Shown here: piece by piece, positions 24,262 through 32,331 of the stretch
How positions within the stretch are numbered: position 1 is the first letter of the stretch
How the letters are laid out: the number at the start of each line of letters is the position of its first letter
Assembly (NCBI GenBank): GCA_017453365.1
Contig: JAFTKH010000002.1
Location: 1 to 58,333, forward strand
Direction of reading: 5' to 3'
DNA: 58,333 nucleotides
DNA from: Clostridia bacterium
GTDB lineage: Bacteria; Bacillota; Clostridia; Oscillospirales; CAG-272
Program-made: the position numbers and the translations under genes
The notes under the pieces: model-generated
The model's input: the letters and a program-made list of their open reading frames with translations, nothing else
Databases searched by the model: none
What the model was told of the DNA's origin: nothing

Positions 24262-24531
24262 TTATCTCTCCCTTCCCGTCATACCTGTATGATTTTGCTG
24301 CCACGGCCACTCGCCCTCAATCCACGTCCACGTGTCGCCCATAGAGGCGTCGGCAGTTATCGGGCCGTATTTATTCTGGTACTCGGTCATGGCCATATCT
24401 AGCTCGTCGACCGTCTTTCGGAAGAAATCGAGTGCCATTTTGCACTCGGGGTGGGTATTGAGGAAGAGCTGTGCCTCAAGCTTCGCGAAGGAGAGCTCCT
24501 GTATCTTTCTCATAAGCTCCGACCTATTCAT
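24262..24531 (-). CDS. cotJB: Spore coat protein CotJB
   Basis: An 89-residue protein from ATG 24531, eight bases after a GGAGG. It has the family core RKIQELSFAKLEAQLFLNTHPECKMALDFFRK and the YGPI motif, then ends in a W-rich segment (TWTWIEGEWPWQQ). It is assembled in the coat with CotJA and CotJC. Its start overlaps the cotJA end by 8 bases. Confidence 0.92.
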   Translation of the reverse strand: MNRSELMRKIQELSFAKLEAQLFLNTHPECKMALDFFRKTVDELDMAMTEYQNKYGPITADASMGDTWTWIEGEWPWQQNHTGMTGRER

Positions 24532-24778
24532 TACCGTACACCTCCATAGGCTTATAGAGCTCCTCGAAGAGGGTTGCGCGGTCAAGTGCTACGTCGTTTG
24601 GAAATAGCATACGCCAACGCTGGATAGGTACGTACGCGTAAGCTAAAGGCTTATCGAAGAGAGTGGCTTCGTCTGTTTCGGGACATTCCTCAACCGTTCT
24701 TGCGGGATAGCCCCTTTCATTTCTTTCCATTTTGCTTTCTCGTCCTTTTTTTATTTTTGAGGTTTCCCTCATAGACAT
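24524..24778 (-). CDS. cotJA: Spore coat protein CotJA
   Basis: An 84-residue protein with the CotJA core LAYAYVPIQRWRMLFPNDVALDRATLFEELYKPM. The first ~16 residues are basic and not usual for the family; an in-frame ATG at 24730 would give a 68-residue protein, but has no better ribosome binding site. The gene is divergent from the DUF4416 gene. Sigma-E-type control would be expected, though I could not identify the promoter. Confidence 0.88.
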   Translation of the reverse strand: MSMRETSKIKKGRESKMERNERGYPARTVEECPETDEATLFDKPLAYAYVPIQRWRMLFPNDVALDRATLFEELYKPMEVYGNE

Positions 24779-24809
24779 TTTATGACGAGGGGCTATGTAT
24801 TGACACCGC

Positions 24810-24838
24810 TTGACTTTATTTTATCCGTGGAGTATAAT
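24810..24838 (+). promoter_or_regulatory. Promoter of the DUF4416 gene
   Basis: TTGACT at 24810-24815 and TATAAT at 24833-24838 with 17 bases between. It lies within an otherwise open frame, which supports the downstream ATG at 24869 as the true start. Confidence 0.75.
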
Positions 24839-24868
24839 AGTAGCAGTAAAAGCTTTGGGGGAACAAGT

Positions 24869-25402
24869 ATGGGCGCACTTCACGAGTTTGAGCGCGAAAA
24901 GCTTATTATAGGCGTTATATACAATGATATAAGGGTTTACGATGCGGCGATAGCCGCGCTAAAAGAGCAGTTTGGCGAAATAGATGACGAAAGCGAACGG
25001 TTTTCATTCTCGCGCGAGTTCTCCGCCTACTATGACGGTGAGCTCGGCGGAGAGGGTATGCGCGTTATCTTAAGCTTCAAAAATACCGTCGACCCCTCGC
25101 GGCAAGCGGAAATAAAGACATTCACGAACGCTCTTGAGGCGCGCTTTTTAGGCGATGGCGGTCGGCTGATAAATCTCGACCCCGGCTTTATAAGCCACGG
25201 CAGGCTTATGCTCGCGACAACGAAGCCGACGGGCTTTAGAATACCGCTCTCGGACGGTATTTATACAGAGCTCACGCTTTTTTGGGCGCGCGGAGGGTGG
25301 CAGAAGCTGCCTTGGACGTACCGCGATTATCAGTCCGAGCGCGTGCAAGCCTTCCTCACGAGAGTAAGAAAAAAATATCTTAACGAAAGAAAAAATCATT
25401 AA
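24869..25402 (+). CDS. DUF4416 family protein
   Basis: A 177-residue protein with the conserved DUF4416 features: an N-terminal GVIYNDIRVYDAAIAALKEQFGEID, FSREFSAYYDGELG, a DPGFISHGRLMLATTKPTGFRIPLSDGIYTELTLFW core and a W-x-Y-x-D-Y segment. The function of the family is not known. The chosen ATG follows GGGGGAAC and the promoter above. It stands alone between cotJA and the rplJL block. Confidence 0.82.
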   Translation: MGALHEFEREKLIIGVIYNDIRVYDAAIAALKEQFGEIDDESERFSFSREFSAYYDGELGGEGMRVILSFKNTVDPSRQAEIKTFTNALEARFLGDGGRLINLDPGFISHGRLMLATTKPTGFRIPLSDGIYTELTLFWARGGWQKLPWTYRDYQSERVQAFLTRVRKKYLNERKNH

Positions 25403-25426
25403 TCATTATCATTCATTATTCATTAG

Positions 25427-25452
25427 AAAAGTCCGTTAGATAACGGACTTTT
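25427..25452 (+). terminator. Terminator after the DUF4416 gene
   Basis: AAAAGTCCGTTA and TAACGGACTTTT form a 12-bp perfect inverted repeat around the two-base center GA. Confidence 0.8.
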
Positions 25453-25520
25453 CTTACGCCGAGGGCGACGAGTCGATGCTTTAGCGCAGTTTTGCGAAAT
25501 TTATCAAAATCGGAAGAAAA

Positions 25521-25546
25521 AAGACCTACCAGCAGGGGTAGGTCTT
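25521..25546 (-). terminator. Terminator of rplJL
   Basis: AAGACCTACC/GGTAGGTCTT, 10-bp stem with a 6-base loop; the minus-strand 3' side continues into a T-rich run. It is 18 bases downstream of the rplL stop codon. Confidence 0.88.
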
Positions 25547-25563
25547 CATTTTTCGAGGTGAAA

Positions 25564-25941
25564 TTACTTAACTTCAACTTCAGCGCCTGCTGCCTTAAGC
25601 TGCTCAGCGATCTTATCAGCCTCGTCCTTTGCAACTGCTTCCTTAACAGTCTTGGGAGCTGCCTCAACAAGATCCTTCGCATCCTTAAGTCCAAGGCCGG
25701 TGATCTCACGAACAACCTTGATAACGTTAAGCTTGCTTGCGCCTGCTGCCTTAAGAACTACGTCGAACTCAGTCTTCTCCTCTGCTGCGGGAGCTGCTGC
25801 TGCGCCACCTGCTACGGGAGCTGCTGCTACGGGAGCTGCGGATACGCCGAACTCCTCCTCAAGAGCCTTAACAAGGTCTGCAAGCTCAAGAATGGTAAGA
25901 CCCTTAACAAGGTCAAGTATCTGTGTTGTCTTTTCGTTCAT
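25564..25941 (-). CDS. rplL: 50S ribosomal protein L7/L12
   Basis: A 125-residue stalk protein that recruits translation factors. An N-terminal dimerisation helix region ([25 protein letters not shown]), an Ala/Pro/Gly-rich hinge ([20 protein letters not shown]) and a C-terminal globular domain ([31 protein letters not shown]) are all present. It follows rplJ by 51 bases. Confidence 0.97.
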   Translation of the reverse strand: MNEKTTQILDLVKGLTILELADLVKALEEEFGVSAAPVAAAPVAGGAAAAPAAEEKTEFDVVLKAAGASKLNVIKVVREITGLGLKDAKDLVEAAPKTVKEAVAKDEADKIAEQLKAAGAEVEVK

Positions 25942-25992
25942 TTTACTATCCTCCGATAAAATTCAAATTATTTTTAAATTCAACTTGCAGAA

Positions 25993-26523
25993 TTAAGCCT
26001 CTGCGGGAGCCTCGGCAGCTTCCTCGCCGCCATTTTCCTTATCGATTTTAGCCTGAAGCACGTATGCAAAGCTGTAAAGGGAAGACATAAGGCTGCCCAT
26101 CATCTTCGCTACGAGAACCTCCTTCGAGGGAGTAGCTGCAAGAGCCTCAACGCCCGCACAGTCGATAACACCACCGTCAACAAATCCTGCCTTAATCTCG
26201 AAGTTCGCAATCTTATCTGCGTACTCCTTCATAATCTTCGCGGGAGCGATGGGATCGTCCTGGCTAATAGCGATAGCCGTCATTCCGGAGAGGTACTGCT
26301 TCATATCTCCGTAGCCAACCATATCGCAAGCTCTGCCGGTAAGAGTATTCTTCATAACCGAGTACTCAACGCCAGCCTTACGAAGTGCGGCACGAAGTGC
26401 TGTGTCCTCCGCAACAGTAATGCCCTCGTACTTAACAAGCACGCCGGACTGAGCTGTCTTCATCTTCGCTGCAAGCTCTTCTACGACCTGCTTCTTTGCT
26501 TCAAGTATCTTATTACTTGGCAT
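25993..26523 (-). CDS. rplJ: 50S ribosomal protein L10
   Basis: A 176-residue protein that anchors L7/L12 to 23S rRNA. Recognised by KKQVVEELAAKMKTAQSGVLVKYEGITVAEDTALR, VEYSVMKNTLTGRA and a C-terminal helix for L7/L12 binding. The upstream leader at about 26641-26690 carries the L10 binding motif for autogenous control. rplK and rplA, the usual neighbours upstream, are not here: rsgA occupies that position and a separate promoter drives rplJL. Confidence 0.97.
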   Translation of the reverse strand: MPSNKILEAKKQVVEELAAKMKTAQSGVLVKYEGITVAEDTALRAALRKAGVEYSVMKNTLTGRACDMVGYGDMKQYLSGMTAIAISQDDPIAPAKIMKEYADKIANFEIKAGFVDGGVIDCAGVEALAATPSKEVLVAKMMGSLMSSLYSFAYVLQAKIDKENGGEEAAEAPAEA

Positions 26524-26551
26524 CTGTTTTCACCTCCATAAAAATTCAAAT

Positions 26552-26595
26552 AAAAAATCCTTTTCCGATTTTGGCGAAGCCAAAGCCGAGAAAGG
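26552..26595 (-). terminator. Attenuator hairpin in the rplJL leader
   Basis: On the minus strand TCCTTTCTCGGCTTTGGC pairs with GCCAAAATCGGAAAAGGA around TTC, followed by a run of six T. It precedes the rplJ ribosome binding site, so it can reduce transcription of rplJL when L10 binds the leader. Confidence 0.75.
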
Positions 26596-26640
26596 ACGTA
26601 CAAAGAAACGCGCAGGTAGCGCGTAATATTCGTAAATCTC

Positions 26641-26690
26641 ACACCTCGGCAGGAAAGCATACGCTTTTACCGGAACCTGCTGTCTTAGGA
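26641..26690 (-). promoter_or_regulatory. L10 leader (autoregulatory RNA)
   Basis: The minus-strand sequence CCTAAGACAGCAGGTTCCGG ... CCTGCCGAGGTG matches the conserved L10/L12-binding leader of Firmicutes, where CAGGTT and the CCTGCC side form the kinked stem that mimics the rRNA site. It begins just after the promoter. Confidence 0.85.
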
Positions 26691-26700
26691 TACCTGTGGT

Positions 26701-26729
26701 ATTATACTACATTTAAAACCGTTTGTCAA
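26701..26729 (-). promoter_or_regulatory. Consensus promoter of rplJL
   Basis: TTGACA (26729-26724) and TATAAT (26706-26701) on the minus strand, 17 bases apart. Both boxes are perfect. Confidence 0.92.
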
Positions 26730-26768
26730 GGGGTTTTAAAAATATTTTCGCGGGATTTTTACAGTTCA

Positions 26769-26792
26769 GGGACTGCCTTCTCCGGCAGTCCC
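26769..26792. terminator. Hairpin between rsgA and rplJ
   Basis: GGGACTGCC-ttctcc-GGCAGTCCC is a perfect 9-bp stem. The minus-strand continuation lacks a strong T-run (TGAACTGTAAAAATCC), so it is only a probable terminator for the rsgA operon. Confidence 0.5.
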
Positions 26793-26884
26793 ACACCGTT
26801 TCGATTGAGTTACGTATGATATATGAGCTACTCAGAGGAAAAAACGTTTCGAGAAATTTCAAAAAGGCGCTTCACCTCTGACAG

Positions 26885-27817
26885 TCAATCGTACTTTTTC
26901 TTTTCCTTCAATACCTTATATATCGCGCGGTAGGAGGCGAGACGGCTCTCGGGTATTTCTCCGAGCTCCGAGGCGCGGGCAACGGCGCAATCATCAGCAC
27001 TCTCGCCGACGTGGGCGCAATCGGCGTATCTGCAGCTTCCCCGATACGAGCGTAGCTCCGGAAAAGAATATGCCAGGTCGTCGAGCTCGAAGAAATCGAA
27101 GCGCTCAAAATCTATCAGCGAAAAGCCGGGGGTATCGGCGATAAAACCGCAATTTTCCTCGCCGGAGAGCGGAAAAAGCTCGACATGGCGAGTAGTGTGC
27201 CGTCCACGCTCAATTTTTCGAGATATCTCGCCCGTAGCGAGAGCGAGCTCCGGAAAAAGAGTATTCATAACCGTCGATTTACCGACGCCCGACGCTCCTG
27301 CGAAGGCGGCAGTTTTACCGTCCTTCACGTTCTCATTTATGTAAGCGCGGAGCTCGTCAGCCCCGACACCCACCAGTGACGAGGTGACGAAGGATGTGAC
27401 TTTTATTTTCTTGTATATATCGGCGTAGCTCTCTGCAAGCGCGGCATCCATATCCGATTTGGTGACCACGACGACGGGCTCAATACCGTTATGCACCGAG
27501 ATAGCTACGAGCTTATCTACGGTTTCGAGAACGGGCGCGGGACGTTTTGCCGCGAAGACTATAAACAGGTAATCGAGATTTGCAAGCGGGGGGCGTATAA
27601 GACTGTTTTTTCTTTCCAATATTTCCGAGATTACCCTTCCGTCGGGGGTTTCTGCGTCAACGGTCACTCTGACGTCATCACCGACGAGAACGCGCTCCTC
27701 GTCACGGCGCAGGACGCCCTTTGCACGGCATACGATGCGCTCATCCGAGTTATGGAGCTTTACCTCAAAGAGACCGCCCAGTCCCTTCACTACCTTACCG
27801 TATTTTTCAGAAATCAA
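26885..27817 (-). CDS. rsgA: Ribosome small-subunit-dependent GTPase RsgA
   Basis: A 310-residue circularly permuted GTPase that helps mature the 30S subunit. The order OB domain (to ~70), VVVTKSDMD (G4), GASGVGKST (Walker A), DTPGF (G3) and a zinc finger (C-x-x-A-D-C-A-H, then C) is diagnostic. It is the last gene of the block starting upstream with yicC or priA; the prkC/stp pair, which often lies between rlmN and rsgA, is missing. It overlaps rlmN by four bases. Confidence 0.95.
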   Translation of the reverse strand: MISEKYGKVVKGLGGLFEVKLHNSDERIVCRAKGVLRRDEERVLVGDDVRVTVDAETPDGRVISEILERKNSLIRPPLANLDYLFIVFAAKRPAPVLETVDKLVAISVHNGIEPVVVVTKSDMDAALAESYADIYKKIKVTSFVTSSLVGVGADELRAYINENVKDGKTAAFAGASGVGKSTVMNTLFPELALATGEISRKIERGRHTTRHVELFPLSGEENCGFIADTPGFSLIDFERFDFFELDDLAYSFPELRSYRGSCRYADCAHVGESADDCAVARASELGEIPESRLASYRAIYKVLKEKKKYD

Positions 27818-28872
27818 ACATTTTCTCCTTTTACTCTCGCCCTTCTTAACTGCCCGCAGGCAGCGTTTACGTCCGCGCCAAGCCTACGTCTCGTTGTTGC
27901 GGTGATGCCGTGGCTCTCAAGCCGTGCGGCGAAGCTGTCGGCGGACTCTCTGCTTCCCTCGCGGAAGCCCGTTTCCTTCACCTCGTTTACGCGTATAAGG
28001 TTCACGTGTATGGGCGCGCCCGTACCGGCAAAGGCACGCTTCAACACCCACGCGAGCTCGTCCGCATCCTCTCTCGTATCATTTTTTCCGCCTATCAGGG
28101 TATATTCAAAGGATATACGCCTTTTTGTAGTATTATAATAATCCACGCAGGCAGACAAAAGCTCGGATATATTCCACTTACGGTTGATAGGCATTATCTC
28201 ACACCTTTTTTCATCAGTCGCGGCGTGCAGGGATATCGAGAGCGTTATCGGCAAGTCGACCAACGCCAGCTCGCGTATTTTCGGCACTATGCCGCAGGTG
28301 CTTAAGGAGATATGCCTGTAGCCTATATTAAGGCCGTCGGGGTGATTTACCAGCCGCAGGAATTTAACAACGTTATCAAAGTTATCAAGCGGCTCGCCAA
28401 TCCCCATCATAACGATATTCGACACTCTCTCGCCCGTATCGCGCGAGGCGGCTATAACCTGTCCTGCGAGCTCCGACGGAAGAAGGTCTCTCACCTTTCC
28501 TTCGAGTGTCGAGGCACAGAAGCGGCAGCCCATAAGGCAACCGACCTGACTCGATATGCAGAGAGTATTCCCATGCTTATATCTCATAAAAACGCTCTCG
28601 ATACACTCTCCGTCGTGAAGGCGGAAGAGGTACTTTACGGTTCCGTCTATTCGCGACACGAGCTTCTCCTCTACTCTCGGCAGAGTATCAAGCGTATCGC
28701 GTACAAGGCGCTCACGGAGCGCCTTCGAAAGGTCGGTCATATCGGATATCGGAGTACCATGTGCGAGCTTTGGGAAGAGCTGCTTAGCTCTGAATTTTTT
28801 CTCACCTATCGAGAGAAAATATTCCTCAAGCTCCTCGGGGAGCATAGAATAAAGGTCAATAAAATCGGTCAT
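27814..28872 (-). CDS. rlmN: 23S rRNA / tRNA adenine-C2 methyltransferase RlmN
   Basis: A 352-residue radical SAM enzyme that methylates A2503 of 23S rRNA and A37 of some tRNAs. Seen: QVGCLMGCRFCAST with the three cluster cysteines, MGIGEPLDNFDNV, the STCGIVPKIRELA motif, SLHAATDEKRCEIMP, EYTLIGGKND and a C-terminal NAACGQLR with the catalytic Cys. It lies 6 bases downstream of rsmB. Confidence 0.96.
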   Translation of the reverse strand: MTDFIDLYSMLPEELEEYFLSIGEKKFRAKQLFPKLAHGTPISDMTDLSKALRERLVRDTLDTLPRVEEKLVSRIDGTVKYLFRLHDGECIESVFMRYKHGNTLCISSQVGCLMGCRFCASTLEGKVRDLLPSELAGQVIAASRDTGERVSNIVMMGIGEPLDNFDNVVKFLRLVNHPDGLNIGYRHISLSTCGIVPKIRELALVDLPITLSISLHAATDEKRCEIMPINRKWNISELLSACVDYYNTTKRRISFEYTLIGGKNDTREDADELAWVLKRAFAGTGAPIHVNLIRVNEVKETGFREGSRESADSFAARLESHGITATTRRRLGADVNAACGQLRRARVKGENV

Positions 28873-28878
28873 ATTTAC

Positions 28879-30189
28879 TCACTTTTTCATAAGTTTAGCT
28901 ATAAAGAAGCCGTCCGTACCGTGGACGTGAGGAAGAAGGGTCATCATACCGTTCGCGCTCTCATACCCACCGACGGAAAAATCGACGTGAGTGACATTCG
29001 AGTGCTCCTCAAGAAGCCGCGCTACAACCTCTTCGTTTTCACGTGGGTCGAGCGTACAGGTCGAATAGACCAGCGTACCGCCCCTTCGAAGATATTTAAG
29101 CGAGCGCTCAAGTATCTCATATTGGAGCTCCGGAAGCTCGGGGCTCACGTCCTCTTTATATCGCAAATCGGGCTTCTTACCGAGTACGCCAAGCCCCGAG
29201 CAGGGCACGTCGCAGATAACGCGGTCAAAGCATTCGAAGCGCGACTCATCAGGCTCTCTTGCATCACGCTCGGCTACGGTAACCGACGAAAGCCCGAGCC
29301 TCTCGGCTCCGTTTTTGATAAGCGAGAGCTTACTTTCGCGGATATCGAAGGCTGCTACGGCTCCTGTATTCCCCGAGAGAATGGCGGCGGCAAAGCTCTT
29401 TCCGCCCGGTGCGGAGCATACGTCGGCGATACTATCGCCCGACACGGTTCCCAGGACCTCGGCAGATATCGCACACGCCTCGTCCTGCACGAAGAAACAC
29501 CCTTCCTCGAAGCCGGGGAGCTCTCGCGGCGGCAACGGTGTATCCACCCTCACCGAGAGCCTCGAAAGCACGGATGGACGTGCCGATATTCCGCGCTCGG
29601 CTAGAAGAGAAACATACTCATCCCTTGAAATTTTCAGTGTATTGACGGTAATATCCAGCGACCGTTTGGAATTAAACGCCCCGAGAAGCTTCTCCGTCCC
29701 TTCACTGCCGAAGAGAGAGACAAATCGCTTCACGGTTGATTTCGGGAAGGAGTAGACGACGGAGAGATACCGTGCCTCGTCCTTAGCTCTTTCGGGTATG
29801 GGAAGCTCGTTTTTTTCCTTCGCGCGGGCTGCCGAGCGCAGAATTCCGTTTACAAATCCGCGCTCGCCCGAGTGACGTGCGAGCTTCACGGTTTCGGATA
29901 CCGCAGCAAAGTCGGGCAGCGCCGAAATATCCAAAAGCTGGCACATTCCGAGGCGAAGAATATTTCTAGTATGTAGGTCTATTTTATCAATGCCGCGCTT
30001 TGCAAAGGCGGCAATATAGTAATCGTATTTTAGCTTGTTTTCAACGGCGGTGTAAAGAAGGACTGTAAGCTGTGCCCTATCCTTCGCGGAGAGGCCGTCG
30101 GCGAGGTGCGAGGAGAGCGAGAGGTTTACGTACTTACCGCTCGCCTCGTATTCGTCGAGAAGACGAAGTGCTATATCCCGTACCGTCAT
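28879..30189 (-). CDS. rsmB: 16S rRNA m5C967 methyltransferase RsmB
   Basis: A 436-residue enzyme with an N-terminal NusB-like RNA-binding domain (LLDEYEASGKYVNLSLSSHL, LRLGMCQLLDI) and a C-terminal methyltransferase domain with DVCSAPGGKSFAAA (SAM motif), CDVPCSGLGVLGKKPD (motif IV Cys) and VYSTCTLDPRENE (motif VI, catalytic Cys). It is one base downstream of the metallopeptidase gene. Confidence 0.95.
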   Translation of the reverse strand: MTVRDIALRLLDEYEASGKYVNLSLSSHLADGLSAKDRAQLTVLLYTAVENKLKYDYYIAAFAKRGIDKIDLHTRNILRLGMCQLLDISALPDFAAVSETVKLARHSGERGFVNGILRSAARAKEKNELPIPERAKDEARYLSVVYSFPKSTVKRFVSLFGSEGTEKLLGAFNSKRSLDITVNTLKISRDEYVSLLAERGISARPSVLSRLSVRVDTPLPPRELPGFEEGCFFVQDEACAISAEVLGTVSGDSIADVCSAPGGKSFAAAILSGNTGAVAAFDIRESKLSLIKNGAERLGLSSVTVAERDAREPDESRFECFDRVICDVPCSGLGVLGKKPDLRYKEDVSPELPELQYEILERSLKYLRRGGTLVYSTCTLDPRENEEVVARLLEEHSNVTHVDFSVGGYESANGMMTLLPHVHGTDGFFIAKLMKK

Positions 30190-30190
30190 A

Positions 30191-30901
30191 TCAGTCGCGC
30201 CTCGTGCGTGAGAACATCAAAAGCAAACGAAGAAGCTGCAAGACGGATACTGCAAGCGCCGCAAGATATGTCATAGCGGCAGCAGAGAGCACACGCTTCG
30301 CATCAGAGAGCTCGGTATCCGAATACCAGCCCGTAAGTCCAAGCTCCGCGAGCGCCCTTCTCGATGCGTTCAGCTCGACGGGGAGGGTCACAAGATGAAA
30401 CAGGGTTGTTACGGCAAAGAGTATTATACCGCCGAAGAGTATATAGCTTCCGACGGAGCTGAAGGCTGTAGAAAAGCCCGTGATAATTATTCCAAGCAAA
30501 ATAGCTATCCAAGAAAAACGCGACGCAAAGCTAACGGCAGGCACAAGCTTCGAGCGAATGACAAGGGGAGTATAGTCCTCTGCATGCTGTATTGCGTGTC
30601 CTACCTCGTGCGCGGCAACTCCCACTGCGGCGGCGCTCGACGAGTCGTGTACACCGCGCGAAAGTCGAAGAACTCTGCTTCTCGGGTCATAGTGGTCGGT
30701 AAGCTCACCGCCCACTCTCTCAATCCTGACGTCAAAAAGCCCGTGGCAGTCAAGTATTCTTCTCGCCACCTCGGCACCCGACCTTCCCCGCCCTGCGCTT
30801 ATGCGAGAGTACTTTCTATAGGTCGTTGAAACGCGCACCTGTGCAACAAGCGAGAGCACAACGGTAACAAGAAGAAGCACGTACAGAATAATATCCGTCA
30901 C
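30191..30901 (-). CDS. YugP-type zinc metallopeptidase (Zn_peptidase_2)
   Basis: About 236 residues from a GTG at 30901 that overlaps the fmt stop codon (GTGA). An N-terminal membrane segment (IILYVLLLVTVVLSLVA) is followed by the zinc motif AAHEVGHAIQHAEDY (H-E-x-x-H) and two or three further membrane segments. The family sits in this operon in many Firmicutes; its substrate is unknown. Confidence 0.88.
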   Translation of the reverse strand: MTDIILYVLLLVTVVLSLVAQVRVSTTYRKYSRISAGRGRSGAEVARRILDCHGLFDVRIERVGGELTDHYDPRSRVLRLSRGVHDSSSAAAVGVAAHEVGHAIQHAEDYTPLVIRSKLVPAVSFASRFSWIAILLGIIITGFSTAFSSVGSYILFGGIILFAVTTLFHLVTLPVELNASRRALAELGLTGWYSDTELSDAKRVLSAAAMTYLAALAVSVLQLLRLLLMFSRTRRD

Positions 30902-31830
30902 TTCAATATATCTCCCATCTTGATTTTTCTGCCGCGAATAAAATCTCCCGCGGTCATTCTGCCCCGTCCCTCGGGGATAACGCCCGAAACTCGGAGCGCA
31001 CCCTCGCCGCACGCGACGGTAAACGAGCCCTCACCGCGCTCATCGAGCGCTATGACCTCGCCGGGAAGTCCCGTGCCGGATACGGGGCGGGCATTAAATA
31101 GCTTTAGCATTTTATCATTCAAATATGCAAATGCGCCGGGTATGGGCGTGACACCTCTTATGATACAGTCGAGCCGTGACGCTGGGAGTTCAAAATCTAC
31201 GCGGCAGTCCTCACGCTCGACCTTTTTCGCATAGGTTGCGAGCGAGTTATCCTGCGGAGCTCTTACGGCCGCTCCCGACTCTATATTGCGTATAGTCTTG
31301 ACAAGCAGCTCCGAGCCGAGCTCGGCGGAGGTATCGTGAACGGTTTCGAAGGTATCGGTGTCACCGATAGGAAACGAAAGCTGCGATATGATATCGCCCG
31401 TATCAAGTCCCTCTGCCATATGCATAACGGTGACACCCGTTTCGCGCTCCCCCTCCATTACAGCACGTTGCATAGGAGCGGCGCCGCGGTATTTCGGTAA
31501 TAGGGAGACGTGTAGATTTATACAGCCATACTTCGGATATTCGAGTACCGCGCTCGGCAAAATTTTCCCGTAAGCGACAACGACGATAAGCTCCGGGGAA
31601 TAGCTCTCAAGCTCGCGAAGAAAGTCATCGCTCCGAAGCGTTTTCGGTGTAAGCACGGGTATACCGTGCTGCTCTGCCAAAGCCCGTACAGCCGTCGGAG
31701 TCATTACTTTACCGCGCCCGCGCGGCTTATCCTCTCCCGTTACGACAGCCGCGACATCAAGTCCTGCACGGACAAGAGCCAAAAGGCAGGTCGCGGATAT
31801 TTCGGGGGTACCCATAAACATTATTTTCAT
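30898..31830 (-). CDS. fmt: Methionyl-tRNA formyltransferase
   Basis: A 310-residue enzyme that formylates initiator Met-tRNA. It shows the formyltransferase start IMFMGTPEISA, NLHVSLLPKYRGAAPMQRAVMEGERETGVTVMHM (catalytic Asn and His), and a C-terminal tRNA-binding domain with a GVTPIPGAFAYLN segment. It forms a pair with def six bases upstream. Confidence 0.96.
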   Translation of the reverse strand: MKIMFMGTPEISATCLLALVRAGLDVAAVVTGEDKPRGRGKVMTPTAVRALAEQHGIPVLTPKTLRSDDFLRELESYSPELIVVVAYGKILPSAVLEYPKYGCINLHVSLLPKYRGAAPMQRAVMEGERETGVTVMHMAEGLDTGDIISQLSFPIGDTDTFETVHDTSAELGSELLVKTIRNIESGAAVRAPQDNSLATYAKKVEREDCRVDFELPASRLDCIIRGVTPIPGAFAYLNDKMLKLFNARPVSGTGLPGEVIALDERGEGSFTVACGEGALRVSGVIPEGRGRMTAGDFIRGRKIKMGDILK

Positions 31831-31836
31831 CGGGTT

Positions 31837-32292
31837 TTAATCCTTTATTTCTTTTATCTCGACGTCTGTATATAGCTTACCGTCGAGGTGGTCGCACTCG
31901 TGGCATATAGCGCGTGCAAGAAGGTCCTCGCCCTCTAGGTCATAGACGTTTCCGTGGCGGTCGGTTGCTCTTACCGTAACGCGCTTCGGTCTTTTTGTGA
32001 TACCGTATGCACCGGGATTGGAGAGGCAGCCCTCCTGCTCTCTCTGCTCACCGCTAAAGGCTATTATTTTTGGATTTATGAGCTCGTATACCTTTCCCTC
32101 CTCGACCTCTATTACCGCTATTCTGCGGAGCACACCGACCTGCGGTGCGGCAAGTCCGCAACCGCCCGCATCACGCATAGTTTCTATCATATCGTCAAGG
32201 AGCGTGCAAATCCTCGGGGTTATTTCATCTACGGGACGGCACACCTTACGAAGAGTTTCATCTCCGAATTTTACTATCTTTATCTTCGCCAT
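31837..32292 (-). CDS. def: Peptide deformylase
   Basis: A 151-residue metalloprotease that removes the formyl group from new proteins. The three family motifs are present: GCGLAAPQVG, EGCLSNPG (with the metal-ligand Cys) and HECDHLDG (H-E-x-x-H). It lies between priA and fmt, the usual Firmicutes arrangement. Confidence 0.96.
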   Translation of the reverse strand: MAKIKIVKFGDETLRKVCRPVDEITPRICTLLDDMIETMRDAGGCGLAAPQVGVLRRIAVIEVEEGKVYELINPKIIAFSGEQREQEGCLSNPGAYGITKRPKRVTVRATDRHGNVYDLEGEDLLARAICHECDHLDGKLYTDVEIKEIKD

Positions 32293-32331
32293 TTTCTTTT
32301 TTCCTCATTCTTTCATTCACAGTGAAATTGA

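Noticed and set aside
28312-29604. Long plus-strand open frame (430 codons) opposite rsmB
   Set aside because: It is the complement of a well-conserved rsmB with all catalytic motifs. GC-rich codon use in this genome leaves antisense frames open. The composition is Arg/Ser-rich with no domain.
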